Assembly: GCA_047974625.1 (NCBI GenBank)
Contig: JBKECK010000111.1
Span: 1 to 64,000 of the forward strand
From: CADEDH01 sp047974625
GTDB taxonomy: Bacteria > Actinomycetota > Acidimicrobiia > Acidimicrobiales > SZUA-35
DNA: 64,000 nt
Reading direction: 5' to 3'
The notes under the pieces: generated by a model
The model's input: only the letters and a program-made list of their open reading frames with translations
Databases searched by the model: none
What the model was told of the DNA's origin: nothing
Translations under genes and position numbers: made by a program
Part shown: one piece after another, positions 45,789-53,098 of the stretch
How positions within the stretch are numbered: the stretch's first letter is position 1
How the letters are laid out: every line of letters starts with the position of its first letter

Positions 45789-46135
45789 TGCCTATGCCTG
45801 CTGCGTCGGTCGATTCGCCCGCCCCCAACACGGCCCCACCCAACAACACTGGTCGCTCCCAGGCGAAGGCGGTGGAGGGGTCGGCCACGGTGGGCCAACT
45901 GGTGGACGCGTTGGCCCACTGGTCACTGGACGATCTCGATCATCACCGGCTCGACCTGGCCGTAGCCATCGCCGAGCTGTCCGGGGCCGCCGGTCGCCGG
46001 TGGTCGTGCGGGCCGGACGAACCCACTGTGGCCCTGGTGCGGGCCGCCTCGAAGCTGGCGATCACGGCTCCCGGGGCGACCAGCGCTCAGGCGGCCCGGC
46101 TCGTCGGGGTCCTCACCGATCCGCCGGGACGCTGA
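45788..46135 (+). CDS. Hypothetical protein divergent from mocR
   Basis: A predicted 115-residue protein. The first 40 residues are Pro/Ala/Ser-rich; the rest looks like three amphipathic helices (TVGQLVDALAHWSLDDLDHH, LDLAVAIAELSGAAGR, TVALVRAASKLAIT). Third codon positions are strongly GC-biased in this frame, as in real genes here, which is the main reason to call it. No ribosome-binding site or -10 is clear, and the start (45788 or 45794) is only 11 bases from the mocR start. Its 3' end overlaps the convergent MBL gene by 23 bases. I do not recognise a family. Confidence 0.55.
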   Translation: MPMPAASVDSPAPNTAPPNNTGRSQAKAVEGSATVGQLVDALAHWSLDDLDHHRLDLAVAIAELSGAAGRRWSCGPDEPTVALVRAASKLAITAPGATSAQAARLVGVLTDPPGR

Positions 46136-47906
46136 ATCCGGGTAGGTCGAAGGCGGCCAGGACGGCCCGGGCCTGTTCCCCGTCGCCCTCGACGACCACG
46201 GCGCCGGCGGCGATGGCCTCGTCGAGGGCGGTCCCGGCCCCGAGCAGGTCGGCCCAGGTCTCGGCGGTGGTGCGAACCGTGACCGCCGCCCCGGTGCCGG
46301 TGGTGGGGACGGCGACACCGTGACGGACGTGGAGGCCAACGGTGGGATGATCGGGCCCGAAGTCGAAGGCCACGTGCTCATCGACCCCGGCCGCGGCGTG
46401 GGGGTCGAGCAGGACCCGTAACACCCGCACGGACTGGGTCGGGTCAGCCAGGGTGGCGGGCCGGGGGAATCGGTGGGTCCGGAGTCGGGACAGGTCGAGC
46501 CGGCCCTCGAGCTCCAGGGCCCGGGTGAGGGCCCAGTTGCGGACGTTGGCCGACATGGTCCTTTGGGCGATGGTCCGGAGCACGGCGGCCAGGCGCCGAC
46601 GATCCTCCGGAGTGCCTCCGTCGGCCCGTCCGTCCCCATCGAGCTCCCGCTGCACCAACCACGAGGCCAGCTCGAGGGCCCACCGGACATCGTCGGCGGC
46701 CAGGGCCTCGTCGGCCTGACGGCGTACCTCGTCGGGTCCGCCGAAACCGTCGATCAGGCGCCGGGCCCGGTCGTCGGGGGCAAGGGAGAACAGCAGATCG
46801 TCCCGGTCGTCGAACCAGCCCTTCAACCCGGTGTGGATCTGGCGCACATGGTGTTCGGCCAGGCCGTAGGTCTGACTGGTCAGTGGGGACTCGTGGTAGA
46901 TCTCGGGGAGCTGGACGAAGCGGACGAGCTCGTCGATCGACAGCCCCTTGTTCATGCCCCGCACGGTCTGGTCCCACAGGTACTGGATCGAGTCCCGGTA
47001 GCGGATGATCCCGTCGCGGATGTGGTCGGCTCCGTCCAGGGGCGGACCGTGGGCGCCGATGAGATGATCGGCCCCGAGTCCGGCCAGGTGGTCGAGGCCG
47101 GCCAGGAGGATCCGGGGGTCCCGATACTCCTCGCCCCGGATCGGGAACACATTGAACAGGGCCGGCCAGACCAGGTTGTTCACCGCCACCCCGAGATCCG
47201 GGAACCAGATGGTGGCCGAGTCGTCGGCGTCGGAGGGCGCCGGGGTGAACTCCACCCGCAGGCCGGCCACGGTGGCGGTGGCCGGTTCCGAGAAGGTGTC
47301 GGTGGGGGCTACGTAGCCGGGCGTGTACGGGGCGTGTTCGGGCATCCGGAACGCCCGCCCGAGGCCCACGTTGACCAGGGCGTCGGGGCCGTCGGCGGGC
47401 AGCCTGATGCCGAACTGGTGGATCAGGCCTCGGCTGCCGAACGGGTTGACCTCTCCCCCGACTCGTCGGCGGTTGGCCCCGATCCGGGCGTGCCCCCACA
47501 CCGGAACCGGCCCGCCGGCGTCGTCGAACACGGCCGTTGTGCCGGCCACATAGTGGAAGTGGGTGTAGAGCACCGCCGCGATCGGCGTGTCGGTCACGGT
47601 TCGGATCTGGGCGATGGCAGCCGCCATCTCCTCCACACATTCGCCGGTGTCGATGGCGATCAAACCTTCGGGGCCGCGGACGAAGGTCTGGTTCGACAGC
47701 CCGTTGCCCACCACGCACCAGGCGTTCGGGCCGACCGACCAGAGTCGGGGTCCGAGCCGCTCGTTGGCTGCCACCAGCTCCCGGTGGGCGAGCTGGCCCC
47801 GGGAGTCGGCGACCACCACCGAGCCGTCGGCGGCGAACGAGGCCGGGATGTCGGCGGCGGACGCACCGCGATGGTCGAGGTCGGCGGCTGAAGCGTCATC
47901 TCCCAT
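46113..47906 (-). CDS. Alkylsulfatase-like metallo-beta-lactamase-fold protein with degenerate metal site
   Basis: A 597-residue protein with the plan of SdsA1/BDS1 alkyl sulfatases: N-terminal MBL domain (about 50-330), helical dimerisation domain (about 345-480) and a C-terminal SCP2-like domain (about 490-595). Family segments such as GLSNQTFVRGPEGLIAIDTG, FPIRGEEYRDP and NVRNWALTRALELEG are present. The usual THxHxDH metal motif reads THFHYVAG (H116, H118; Val120-Ala121 where Asp-His is expected), so the second metal site should be weak or gone. It may hydrolyse another ester, use one metal, or be inactive. Divergent from tesB. Confidence 0.87.
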   Translation of the reverse strand: MGDDASAADLDHRGASAADIPASFAADGSVVVADSRGQLAHRELVAANERLGPRLWSVGPNAWCVVGNGLSNQTFVRGPEGLIAIDTGECVEEMAAAIAQIRTVTDTPIAAVLYTHFHYVAGTTAVFDDAGGPVPVWGHARIGANRRRVGGEVNPFGSRGLIHQFGIRLPADGPDALVNVGLGRAFRMPEHAPYTPGYVAPTDTFSEPATATVAGLRVEFTPAPSDADDSATIWFPDLGVAVNNLVWPALFNVFPIRGEEYRDPRILLAGLDHLAGLGADHLIGAHGPPLDGADHIRDGIIRYRDSIQYLWDQTVRGMNKGLSIDELVRFVQLPEIYHESPLTSQTYGLAEHHVRQIHTGLKGWFDDRDDLLFSLAPDDRARRLIDGFGGPDEVRRQADEALAADDVRWALELASWLVQRELDGDGRADGGTPEDRRRLAAVLRTIAQRTMSANVRNWALTRALELEGRLDLSRLRTHRFPRPATLADPTQSVRVLRVLLDPHAAAGVDEHVAFDFGPDHPTVGLHVRHGVAVPTTGTGAAVTVRTTAETWADLLGAGTALDEAIAAGAVVVEGDGEQARAVLAAFDLPGFSVPADR

Positions 47907-47989
47907 CCCGACATCGTGGTCGTCTCGTTCCGCCGGGACAATTCGGACGCCGCCCGCCGGCGCCCGCGCCTCGCGGTGGCCGGCGTCAC

Positions 47990-47995
47990 TAGGAT
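47990..47995 (+). promoter_or_regulatory. Putative leaderless -10 of tesB
   Basis: TAGGAT, 6 bases, then the GTG at 48002. Confidence 0.5.
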
Positions 47996-48001
47996 CGTGC
48001 C

Positions 48002-48886
48002 GTGACCGAGACGAGACAGATCGATGCGCTCCTGGACCAGTTGGACCTGGAGGAGCTCGACGTCGACCTGTACCGGGGGGACAACCCGGCCGAGCGTCAC
48101 AACCAGCGGGTCTTCGGCGGGTTGGTGGCGGCTCAGGCGTTGCGAGCGGCCATCCTCACCGTCGACTCCGACCACCGCCCCCATTCCCTGCACGGCTACT
48201 TCCTCCGGGGCGGCGTGCCGGGCCGCCCCATCGTGTTCCACGTCGACCGGATCCGGAACGGGCGCTCGTTCACCACCCGTCGGGTGGTGGCGCGCCAGTA
48301 CGGCCAGGCCATCTTCAATCTGACCGCCAGCTTCCAGACCCTCGAGGACGACGACACCGACTACCAGGTCGCCCTTTCGCCCGACTCCGGTATCCCCACC
48401 GATGCCCCGGACCGTCAGCCCCGTGACGAACTCCACGCCCGCTGGATGGCGGATTCGCCGTTCATGGCCAAGGAGCTCGGCCCCACCGAGGCCGACGACC
48501 ATGGCGTACTGGCCTCCACCCGGCGGGTCTGGTTCCGGGCCAAGTCACCCATGCCCGACGACCCGTTGCTGCACACCTGCGCCCTGACCTACGCCAGCGA
48601 CATGGGCGCGGTCACCGCGGCGCTCGTGCCGGTGGCCGGGGAGCGATGGCCGTTCGCGGCCACCGAGCTGATGACGGCCAGCCTCGACCACGCGGTGTGG
48701 TTCCACCGTCCGGTCCGGGTCGACGGCTGGCTGTACTACGACCTCCACTCGGTCTCCAACCAGAACTCCCGGGGGCTGGTCCGGGGCACCATCCACCGCC
48801 AGGACGGGGTGCTGGTGGCGTCGACCACCCAGGAGGCGTTGATCCGGCGCCTCCGTCCCACGGCGAATGCGGCCGAGCTCGGCTGA
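48002..48886 (+). CDS. tesB: Acyl-CoA thioesterase II
   Basis: A 294-residue double-hotdog thioesterase that hydrolyses acyl-CoA to free acid and CoA. Family segments: RVFGGLVAAQALRAA, HSLHGYFLRGGVPGRPIVF, RSFTTRRVVARQ, and the C-terminal catalytic region MTASLDHAVWFHRPVRVDGW with the conserved Asp (Asn/Gln/Thr partners in NQNSRGLVRG). The start is GTG, 6 bases after TAGGAT, with no Shine-Dalgarno. The MFS transporter gene begins inside its last codons (20-base overlap), so the two are cotranscribed. Confidence 0.95.
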   Translation: MTETRQIDALLDQLDLEELDVDLYRGDNPAERHNQRVFGGLVAAQALRAAILTVDSDHRPHSLHGYFLRGGVPGRPIVFHVDRIRNGRSFTTRRVVARQYGQAIFNLTASFQTLEDDDTDYQVALSPDSGIPTDAPDRQPRDELHARWMADSPFMAKELGPTEADDHGVLASTRRVWFRAKSPMPDDPLLHTCALTYASDMGAVTAALVPVAGERWPFAATELMTASLDHAVWFHRPVRVDGWLYYDLHSVSNQNSRGLVRGTIHRQDGVLVASTTQEALIRRLRPTANAAELG

Positions 48887-50072
48887 CGAACCCGACCAGG
48901 CCCCCCGGCCGCCCGACTCCGGCTGGACCCGGGCCGACCGGCGGGCCCTGACCTCGATCGCGGTCCAGTTCTGGGTCAACGGGGCGGTGGCGTCGTCGTA
49001 CCTTCCCCGCCTGCCCGAGATCCGGGACGGCATCGGCGTGACCAACGCCGGGCTCGGTCTGCTGCTCTCGCTCGGGGTGATCGGCGGCCTGGCCGGCAGT
49101 GCCGTCTGCGGCCGGGTCATCGAGCGGGTGGGTACCCGGGCGGCCATGGCCGGAGGCACGGCGGCCGGGGCCCTGCTCCTGCCTCTGCTCGGCGTGGCGC
49201 CGTCGTGGCCCCTGTTCCTGGCCGCTCTGGCGGGGCTGCAGCTGAGTGACGTCGTCGCCGACGTGGCCATGAACCTGGTGGGCTCCCGCCTCAGCGCCCG
49301 GCGCCCGGTGCCGGTCATGAACCGGCTGCACGGCCTGTGGAGCGCCGGGGCCCTGATGGGCGGGACGGTGTCCACCGTCGCCGCCGGCCGGGTGGACCTC
49401 CGCGTCCATCTCACAGTCATGGCCGCCTTCCTGCTGTTGGTGCTGGTCTACGTGTACCGGGGCCTACCGGCCCGTGACACTCCCGCTCCCCCGCCCAGGC
49501 GGTCGACCTCCCGCCTCAACCGGATGGCGGTCCTGTTCATGCTGGTGGGGATGGCGGCCACGATCGTCGAGGATGTGCCCGGTGACTGGGCCGCGATCCA
49601 CCTCGCCGACGATCTCGGCGCCCACCGCTCGGTGGCCGGCACCGGCTTCGTGGCCGTGGCCGCCGGCATGGTGGCCGGCCGCATGGCCGGCGACCACCTC
49701 ACCCAGTGGCTCGGGGCCCAGAGGCTGACCCGCCTGGCCTTCCTGGTGGCCGCGGCCGGGGCGATGCTCGGCTCGTTGTCCCCGTCGGTCGGGTTGTCGC
49801 TCGGTGGGTTCGTGATTGCCGGTATCGGCTCGGCCGTGATCCTGCCCCGGCTCTACGACGACGCGGCAACGGCCCCCGGTCGGCCCGGCGGTGTTCTGGG
49901 CGGGATGCTGGCCGGCAGCCGGCTCGGGGTCCTGATCGCCCCGATCACCGTCGGTGCCCTGTCGGCGGCCGAGGCCCTCTCAGTCGGGGAGAGCCTGGCC
50001 CTCGTGGTCGGCCTGGCCACCCTAGGTGGCCTCGCCACCTACACCCGGTTGTGTGCGACAAACCCGCGATGA
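48867..50072 (+). CDS. MFS transporter, YbjJ-like
   Basis: A 401-residue major facilitator with about 12 helices, the first near residue 30 (ALTSIAVQFWVNGAVASSYL). The loop after helix 2 has CGRVIERVGTRAA, the degenerate form of the MFS A-motif; NRLHGLWSAGALMGG and EDVPGDWAAIHLADDLG are typical of the YbjJ-like branch often labelled sugar or drug transporters. Substrate unknown. It overlaps tesB by 20 bases and ends 29 bases before the convergent HIT gene. Confidence 0.9.
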   Translation: MRPSSADEPDQAPRPPDSGWTRADRRALTSIAVQFWVNGAVASSYLPRLPEIRDGIGVTNAGLGLLLSLGVIGGLAGSAVCGRVIERVGTRAAMAGGTAAGALLLPLLGVAPSWPLFLAALAGLQLSDVVADVAMNLVGSRLSARRPVPVMNRLHGLWSAGALMGGTVSTVAAGRVDLRVHLTVMAAFLLLVLVYVYRGLPARDTPAPPPRRSTSRLNRMAVLFMLVGMAATIVEDVPGDWAAIHLADDLGAHRSVAGTGFVAVAAGMVAGRMAGDHLTQWLGAQRLTRLAFLVAAAGAMLGSLSPSVGLSLGGFVIAGIGSAVILPRLYDDAATAPGRPGGVLGGMLAGSRLGVLIAPITVGALSAAEALSVGESLALVVGLATLGGLATYTRLCATNPR

Positions 50073-50101
50073 GGCCTCGGCCGAAGAACCGACGGTCCGG
50101 C

Positions 50102-50530
50102 TCAGCCGGCGGGAACGGCGTCGCCGTGGCCGTCGGCGCGCAACTGGGTCCGGAGCCGGTCAGCGACGGCGTCGAGCCGGGCGGCGTCGGCCCGGGGGTC
50201 GGCGTTGCGGAAGTCGAAGTCGGCCATGGAGTCGGACGGGAACACGTGGATGTGGGTGTGGGGTACCTCGTAGCCGGCCACGATCAGGCCCACCCGGTCA
50301 CAGGGGAAGGCCTGGCGTTGGGCCCGGCCGACCGCGGCGGCTACCTGCCACAGGTGGGCGGCCAGGTCGGCGGGGAGGTCGACCCACTGGTCGACCTCCT
50401 GCCGGGGGATGACGAGGCAGTGCCCGACGTGGAGGGGGCGGATGTCGATCAGGACCACGCACTCGTCGTCGTTCCACACCAGCCGACCGGGGAGGTCACC
50501 GGCCATGATTCGGGAGAAGATTGATGCCAC
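50102..50530 (-). CDS. HIT-family nucleotide hydrolase/transferase
   Basis: A 142-residue histidine-triad protein. The triad is HTHIH (His91, His93, His95), with the nucleotide-binding N-terminal part SIFSRIMAGDLPGRLVWNDD and the strand HVGHCLVIPRQEVDQW. HINT-type members split nucleoside phosphoramidates or related AMP adducts; the natural substrate here is unknown. The frame runs open upstream to 50641, but the GTG at 50530 begins the fold (VASIFSRIM) and lies 6 bases after TATCCT, so a leaderless transcript is likely. Divergent from the enoyl-CoA hydratase gene. Confidence 0.92.
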   Translation of the reverse strand: MASIFSRIMAGDLPGRLVWNDDECVVLIDIRPLHVGHCLVIPRQEVDQWVDLPADLAAHLWQVAAAVGRAQRQAFPCDRVGLIVAGYEVPHTHIHVFPSDSMADFDFRNADPRADAARLDAVADRLRTQLRADGHGDAVPAG

Positions 50531-50536
50531 GGGGCG

Positions 50537-50542
50537 AGGATA
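50537..50542 (-). promoter_or_regulatory. Putative leaderless -10 of the HIT gene
   Basis: TATCCT, 6 bases before the GTG at 50530. Confidence 0.5.
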
Positions 50543-50613
50543 CGGCCCCGGACCGGCCGACCCCGAGCGGATCCGGCTGGAGCCGTACCGGCGGGTCGGG
50601 CATGCTGGCCGGC

Positions 50614-51417
50614 ATGACGACCACGGCCGATACCGTCCCATCCGATCCGATCCTGTACGAGGTCGGCAACGGGGTGGCCACCATCACCCTGAACATGCCG
50701 GAACGGAAGAACTCCCTATCGGATCTGCTGGTCAACACCCTGGCCGACACCCTCGACGTCGCCATCGCTGACGATGCGGTCCGGGTGGTGGTGCTGACCA
50801 ACACAGGGAACACGTTCTGTGCCGGCGCCGACCTCAAGGCGGACACCCCGGGGGTGGCCGCCGGTGAGGCCCGCCGCACCTTCGTCGACGTCTTCAACCA
50901 GATCCTCGACTCCCCGAAGCCGATCCTGGGCCGGATCGACGGTCACGCCACCGGTGGTGGTGTGGGCCTGGTGGCCGCCTGCGACATCTCGGTGATGCGG
51001 GACGACGCCAAGATCGGCTTCACCGAGGTGCGTATCGGGGTGGCGCCGGCGGTGATCTCGGTGGTCTGCCTGCCCAAGATGCGACGAGCCGACGCCAGCG
51101 AGCTGTTCCTGACCGGGGAGCGGTTCACCCCGGCCCGGGCGGCGGAGGTGGGCCTGATCAACGCGGCCGTGCCCCCCTCGGAGCTCGACGCCGCCCTCGA
51201 TCACTACCGATCGATGGTGGTGCGGGGCGGGCCGGCGGCGCTGGCGGCCTCCAAGGACCTGATCCGGCGGGTCGCCGACCTGGACCGGGACGAGGCGTTC
51301 GCCTGGACCGCGGTGCGGTCTCGGGCGCTGTTCCAATCCGACGAGGCGGCCGAGGGCATCGCCGCGTTCCGGGAACGGCGCGACGCGGCCTGGGTTCCGG
51401 CGACCGACGGGGACTGA
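50614..51417 (+). CDS. Enoyl-CoA hydratase/isomerase family protein
   Basis: A 267-residue crotonase-fold enzyme. Oxyanion-hole segments are FCAGADLKAD and GHATGGGVGLVAACDISV. The segment GFTEVRIGVAPAVISVV resembles methylglutaconyl-CoA and related branched-chain hydratases (LiuC/AtuE type) more than classical crotonases, so a role in leucine or isoprenoid breakdown is possible. ATG at 50614 gives a normal N-terminus (MTTTADTVPSD); an ATG at 50602 is also possible. No clear ribosome-binding site stands before either. It is divergent from the HIT gene. Confidence 0.9.
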   Translation: MTTTADTVPSDPILYEVGNGVATITLNMPERKNSLSDLLVNTLADTLDVAIADDAVRVVVLTNTGNTFCAGADLKADTPGVAAGEARRTFVDVFNQILDSPKPILGRIDGHATGGGVGLVAACDISVMRDDAKIGFTEVRIGVAPAVISVVCLPKMRRADASELFLTGERFTPARAAEVGLINAAVPPSELDAALDHYRSMVVRGGPAALAASKDLIRRVADLDRDEAFAWTAVRSRALFQSDEAAEGIAAFRERRDAAWVPATDGD

Positions 51418-51452
51418 CGGCGGTAACGGGCCCAGCGGTACCGGTGCCGGGC

Positions 51453-51635
51453 TCAGCCCAGCTCAGGGTAGATCGACGGTGGCGGTCCCGGCCGGCCCGG
51501 CCCATCGCACACCCAGCAGGCGGAGTCGGCGGCCCCGGTCCAGGCCACCTCACAGCGCTCACAGCTCATCCGGAGCCCCACCCTGCGGTAGCGGGGGATG
51601 ACGGGGCCGGCCTGCCGGTTGATGAAGCTGCTCAC
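51453..51635 (-). CDS. Small zinc-ribbon protein
   Basis: A predicted 60-residue protein with two cysteine pairs, C25-C28 in SCERCEVAW and C40-C43 in ACWVCDGPG, which could bind one zinc. The GTG start is preceded by AGGAG, though only 3 bases away. It lies between the enoyl-CoA hydratase gene (convergent) and the methyltransferase gene (same strand, 61 bases). Function unknown; a shorter reading from the internal ATG at 51569 is possible. Confidence 0.5.
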   Translation of the reverse strand: MSSFINRQAGPVIPRYRRVGLRMSCERCEVAWTGAADSACWVCDGPGRPGPPPSIYPELG

Positions 51636-51696
51636 CTGCTCCTATCGACCCGGCCCGGCCGGAGCTGAGCGGGTGGGCCCGAACCAGCCCGGGGGT

Positions 51697-52488
51697 TCAG
51701 GCGGACCGGCGCCCAAGGTGGGCGACGGTGGTCATCGGTACGGAGATGATCCCCCCGAACTCGTCGACCAGGCGGGCCACGGCCACCATGAGCCGGGTCC
51801 GCCGCTCCGGATCGAGGGCGAGACACCGGGCCCCGGTGCAGAGCCAGCCGACGAGGCCGGCGGCGTCGAGCTCGCGGCTCCAGGCGTGCTCGACCCGGGT
51901 CCAGGTGGGGAAGGCGGCCCGGGCAGCCGGGATGCGGTCGGGCCGAAACGTCACCGTGGCCGCCCCGGGGAAGACGGCCCCGGCCAGCTCGGGTTCGATC
52001 CGCCGGTACACCTGGCGAAGCGCCTCGCCGACCAGGCCCTGACCCCGGGCAGGTTGGTGCCAGACCAGGGCGAGACGGCCACCGAGCGCCAGGGCCAGGG
52101 CGGCCCGGTCGTAGGCCACGCCCGGGTCGACCCATTCCCACGACTGGGCGGCCACGACCAGCCGGTAGCCGCCGGCGGTGAGGCCGGCCTGTTCGAAGGT
52201 GGTGGGGACCAGCGTCACCTGGTCGGACGGGCAGTTGAGGGTGAGCGCCCCGGCCATTCGGGCGTCCGGCTCGATGGCGTGGACCGGGTGACCGAGGGCG
52301 AGCAGGGCCTTGGTCGCCTTGCCGGTACCGGCCCCGATCTCCAGGACCGGTCCGGGACCGGCGTCGGCGACCACCGCTTCGACGATGTCGCGGGGGTAGC
52401 TCGGCCGGAACCGGTCGTAGAGGGCGACGGCGTCACCGAAGCGGAGACCGGCGGAGCGGTCGACGACGGGCGCGGACGTGGTCAGCAC
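51697..52488 (-). CDS. Class I SAM-dependent methyltransferase
   Basis: A 263-residue Rossmann-fold methyltransferase. Motif I is VLEIGAGTGKATKALLALG, the acidic residue after beta-2 is in HAIEPDARM, and the post-I segment is LVVAAQSWEWVDP, as in the trans-aconitate methyltransferase-like group (Methyltransf_11/25). The N-terminal SAGLRFGDAVALYDRFRPSY is common in actinobacterial members. Substrate unknown. GTG at 52488 is used: TACGAT lies 8 bases before it. Confidence 0.9.
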   Translation of the reverse strand: MLTTSAPVVDRSAGLRFGDAVALYDRFRPSYPRDIVEAVVADAGPGPVLEIGAGTGKATKALLALGHPVHAIEPDARMAGALTLNCPSDQVTLVPTTFEQAGLTAGGYRLVVAAQSWEWVDPGVAYDRAALALALGGRLALVWHQPARGQGLVGEALRQVYRRIEPELAGAVFPGAATVTFRPDRIPAARAAFPTWTRVEHAWSRELDAAGLVGWLCTGARCLALDPERRTRLMVAVARLVDEFGGIISVPMTTVAHLGRRSA

Positions 52489-52496
52489 AGTGGGGC

Positions 52497-52502
52497 ATCG
52501 TA
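52497..52502 (-). promoter_or_regulatory. Putative -10 of the methyltransferase gene
   Basis: TACGAT, 8 bases before the GTG at 52488. Confidence 0.4.
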
Positions 52503-52517
52503 GCCCTCCCGCCAACC

Positions 52518-52538
52518 CGTCGGGGATGGACCCCGACG
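52518..52538 (-). terminator. Hairpin behind yggT
   Basis: CGTCGGGG, 5-base loop, CCCCGACG, 5 bases after the YggT stop codon on the minus strand. The arms can extend further (ACCCG...CGGGT with a bulge). No U-run. Confidence 0.45.
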
Positions 52539-52543
52539 CCGGG

Positions 52544-52789
52544 TCAGGGCAGGCTGCGAGCCAGGGGGACCAGGATGACCTGGATGCCTAGGAGCACCAG
52601 CATCAGCGAGATGTCGATCGGACCGGTGCGGGGCAGGAGCCGCCGGACCGGGCCGACTACCGGCTCGGTGACCTGGTACACCATCTGACCCACGGACGAA
52701 CGGCCGAGGTCCGGTATCCAGCTCATCACGGCCCGCGCCACCAGCAGCAGCGAGAAGGCCTGAAGGACGAGGACAAGAATGGAGCCCAT
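52544..52789 (-). CDS. YggT-family membrane protein
   Basis: An 81-residue protein with two helices (LVLVLQAFSLLLVARAVMSW and ISLMLVLLGIQVILVPLA) and the family signature between them: SWIPDLGRSSVGQMVYQVTEPVVGPVRRLLP (here in part). YggT proteins often sit in the division or envelope region near ftsZ/sepF; here the gene stands alone. TACCGT lies 9 bases before the ATG and 6 before a TTG one codon upstream, so either could be the leaderless start. Confidence 0.93.
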   Translation of the reverse strand: MGSILVLVLQAFSLLLVARAVMSWIPDLGRSSVGQMVYQVTEPVVGPVRRLLPRTGPIDISLMLVLLGIQVILVPLARSLP

Positions 52790-52798
52790 CAATCTATG

Positions 52799-52804
52799 AC
52801 GGTA
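52799..52804 (-). promoter_or_regulatory. Putative leaderless -10 of yggT
   Basis: TACCGT, 6 bases before the TTG at 52792 and 9 before the ATG at 52789. Confidence 0.45.
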
Positions 52805-52814
52805 CCGGGTCCGA

Positions 52815-52901
52815 TCATCCGAATGCCGGAGCGACCGCCATAGCGATAAAGCCGATGGTGGTCATCGCGATGGCCGCCGCAAGGCCGATGATCTGCTTCA
52901 T
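52815..52901 (-). CDS. 28-residue single-helix membrane peptide
   Basis: A very small open frame, MKQIIGLAAAIAMTTIGFIA then MAVAPAFG, almost entirely one hydrophobic helix. GGGAGACGGGAACC precedes the ATG and could serve as ribosome-binding site. Codon third positions are GC-rich in this part, but not in the 44 codons upstream that are open in the same frame (from GTG at 53033). That longer version would add an Arg-rich stretch with CFDRCCC. The 28-residue reading is favoured. Function unknown; it could be a regulator of a membrane complex, or a leaderless secreted peptide. Confidence 0.5.
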   Translation of the reverse strand: MKQIIGLAAAIAMTTIGFIAMAVAPAFG

Positions 52902-53042
52902 GGTTCCCGTCTCCCGTCGTCGGTGAACCCGCCTCACCGTCTGCTGACCCCGTCCTCGTTGTATCTCCTCAACCGGTCGGACCGGGATGCAGCAACACCG
53001 ATCGAAACACGACCGAAAAACGCGGATCGTCACCCACTAGTC

Positions 53043-53048
53043 ACTCTA
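53043..53048 (-). promoter_or_regulatory. Putative -10 upstream of the small membrane peptide
   Basis: TAGAGT, 9 bases before a GTG (53033) that is in frame with the small peptide. The leader to the ATG at 52901 would be about 135 bases and is visibly less GC-rich than its surroundings. Confidence 0.35.
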
Positions 53049-53098
53049 CGGACAAGTGCACCCACTGAACGTGAGATCAATGAGATCGAGGTTCGAGT

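Noticed and set aside
53049..53098. A gene or RNA in the less GC-rich stretch behind the GNAT-CBS gene
   Set aside because: No frame with coding bias and no stable structure; it more likely holds promoter sequence for the small membrane peptide.
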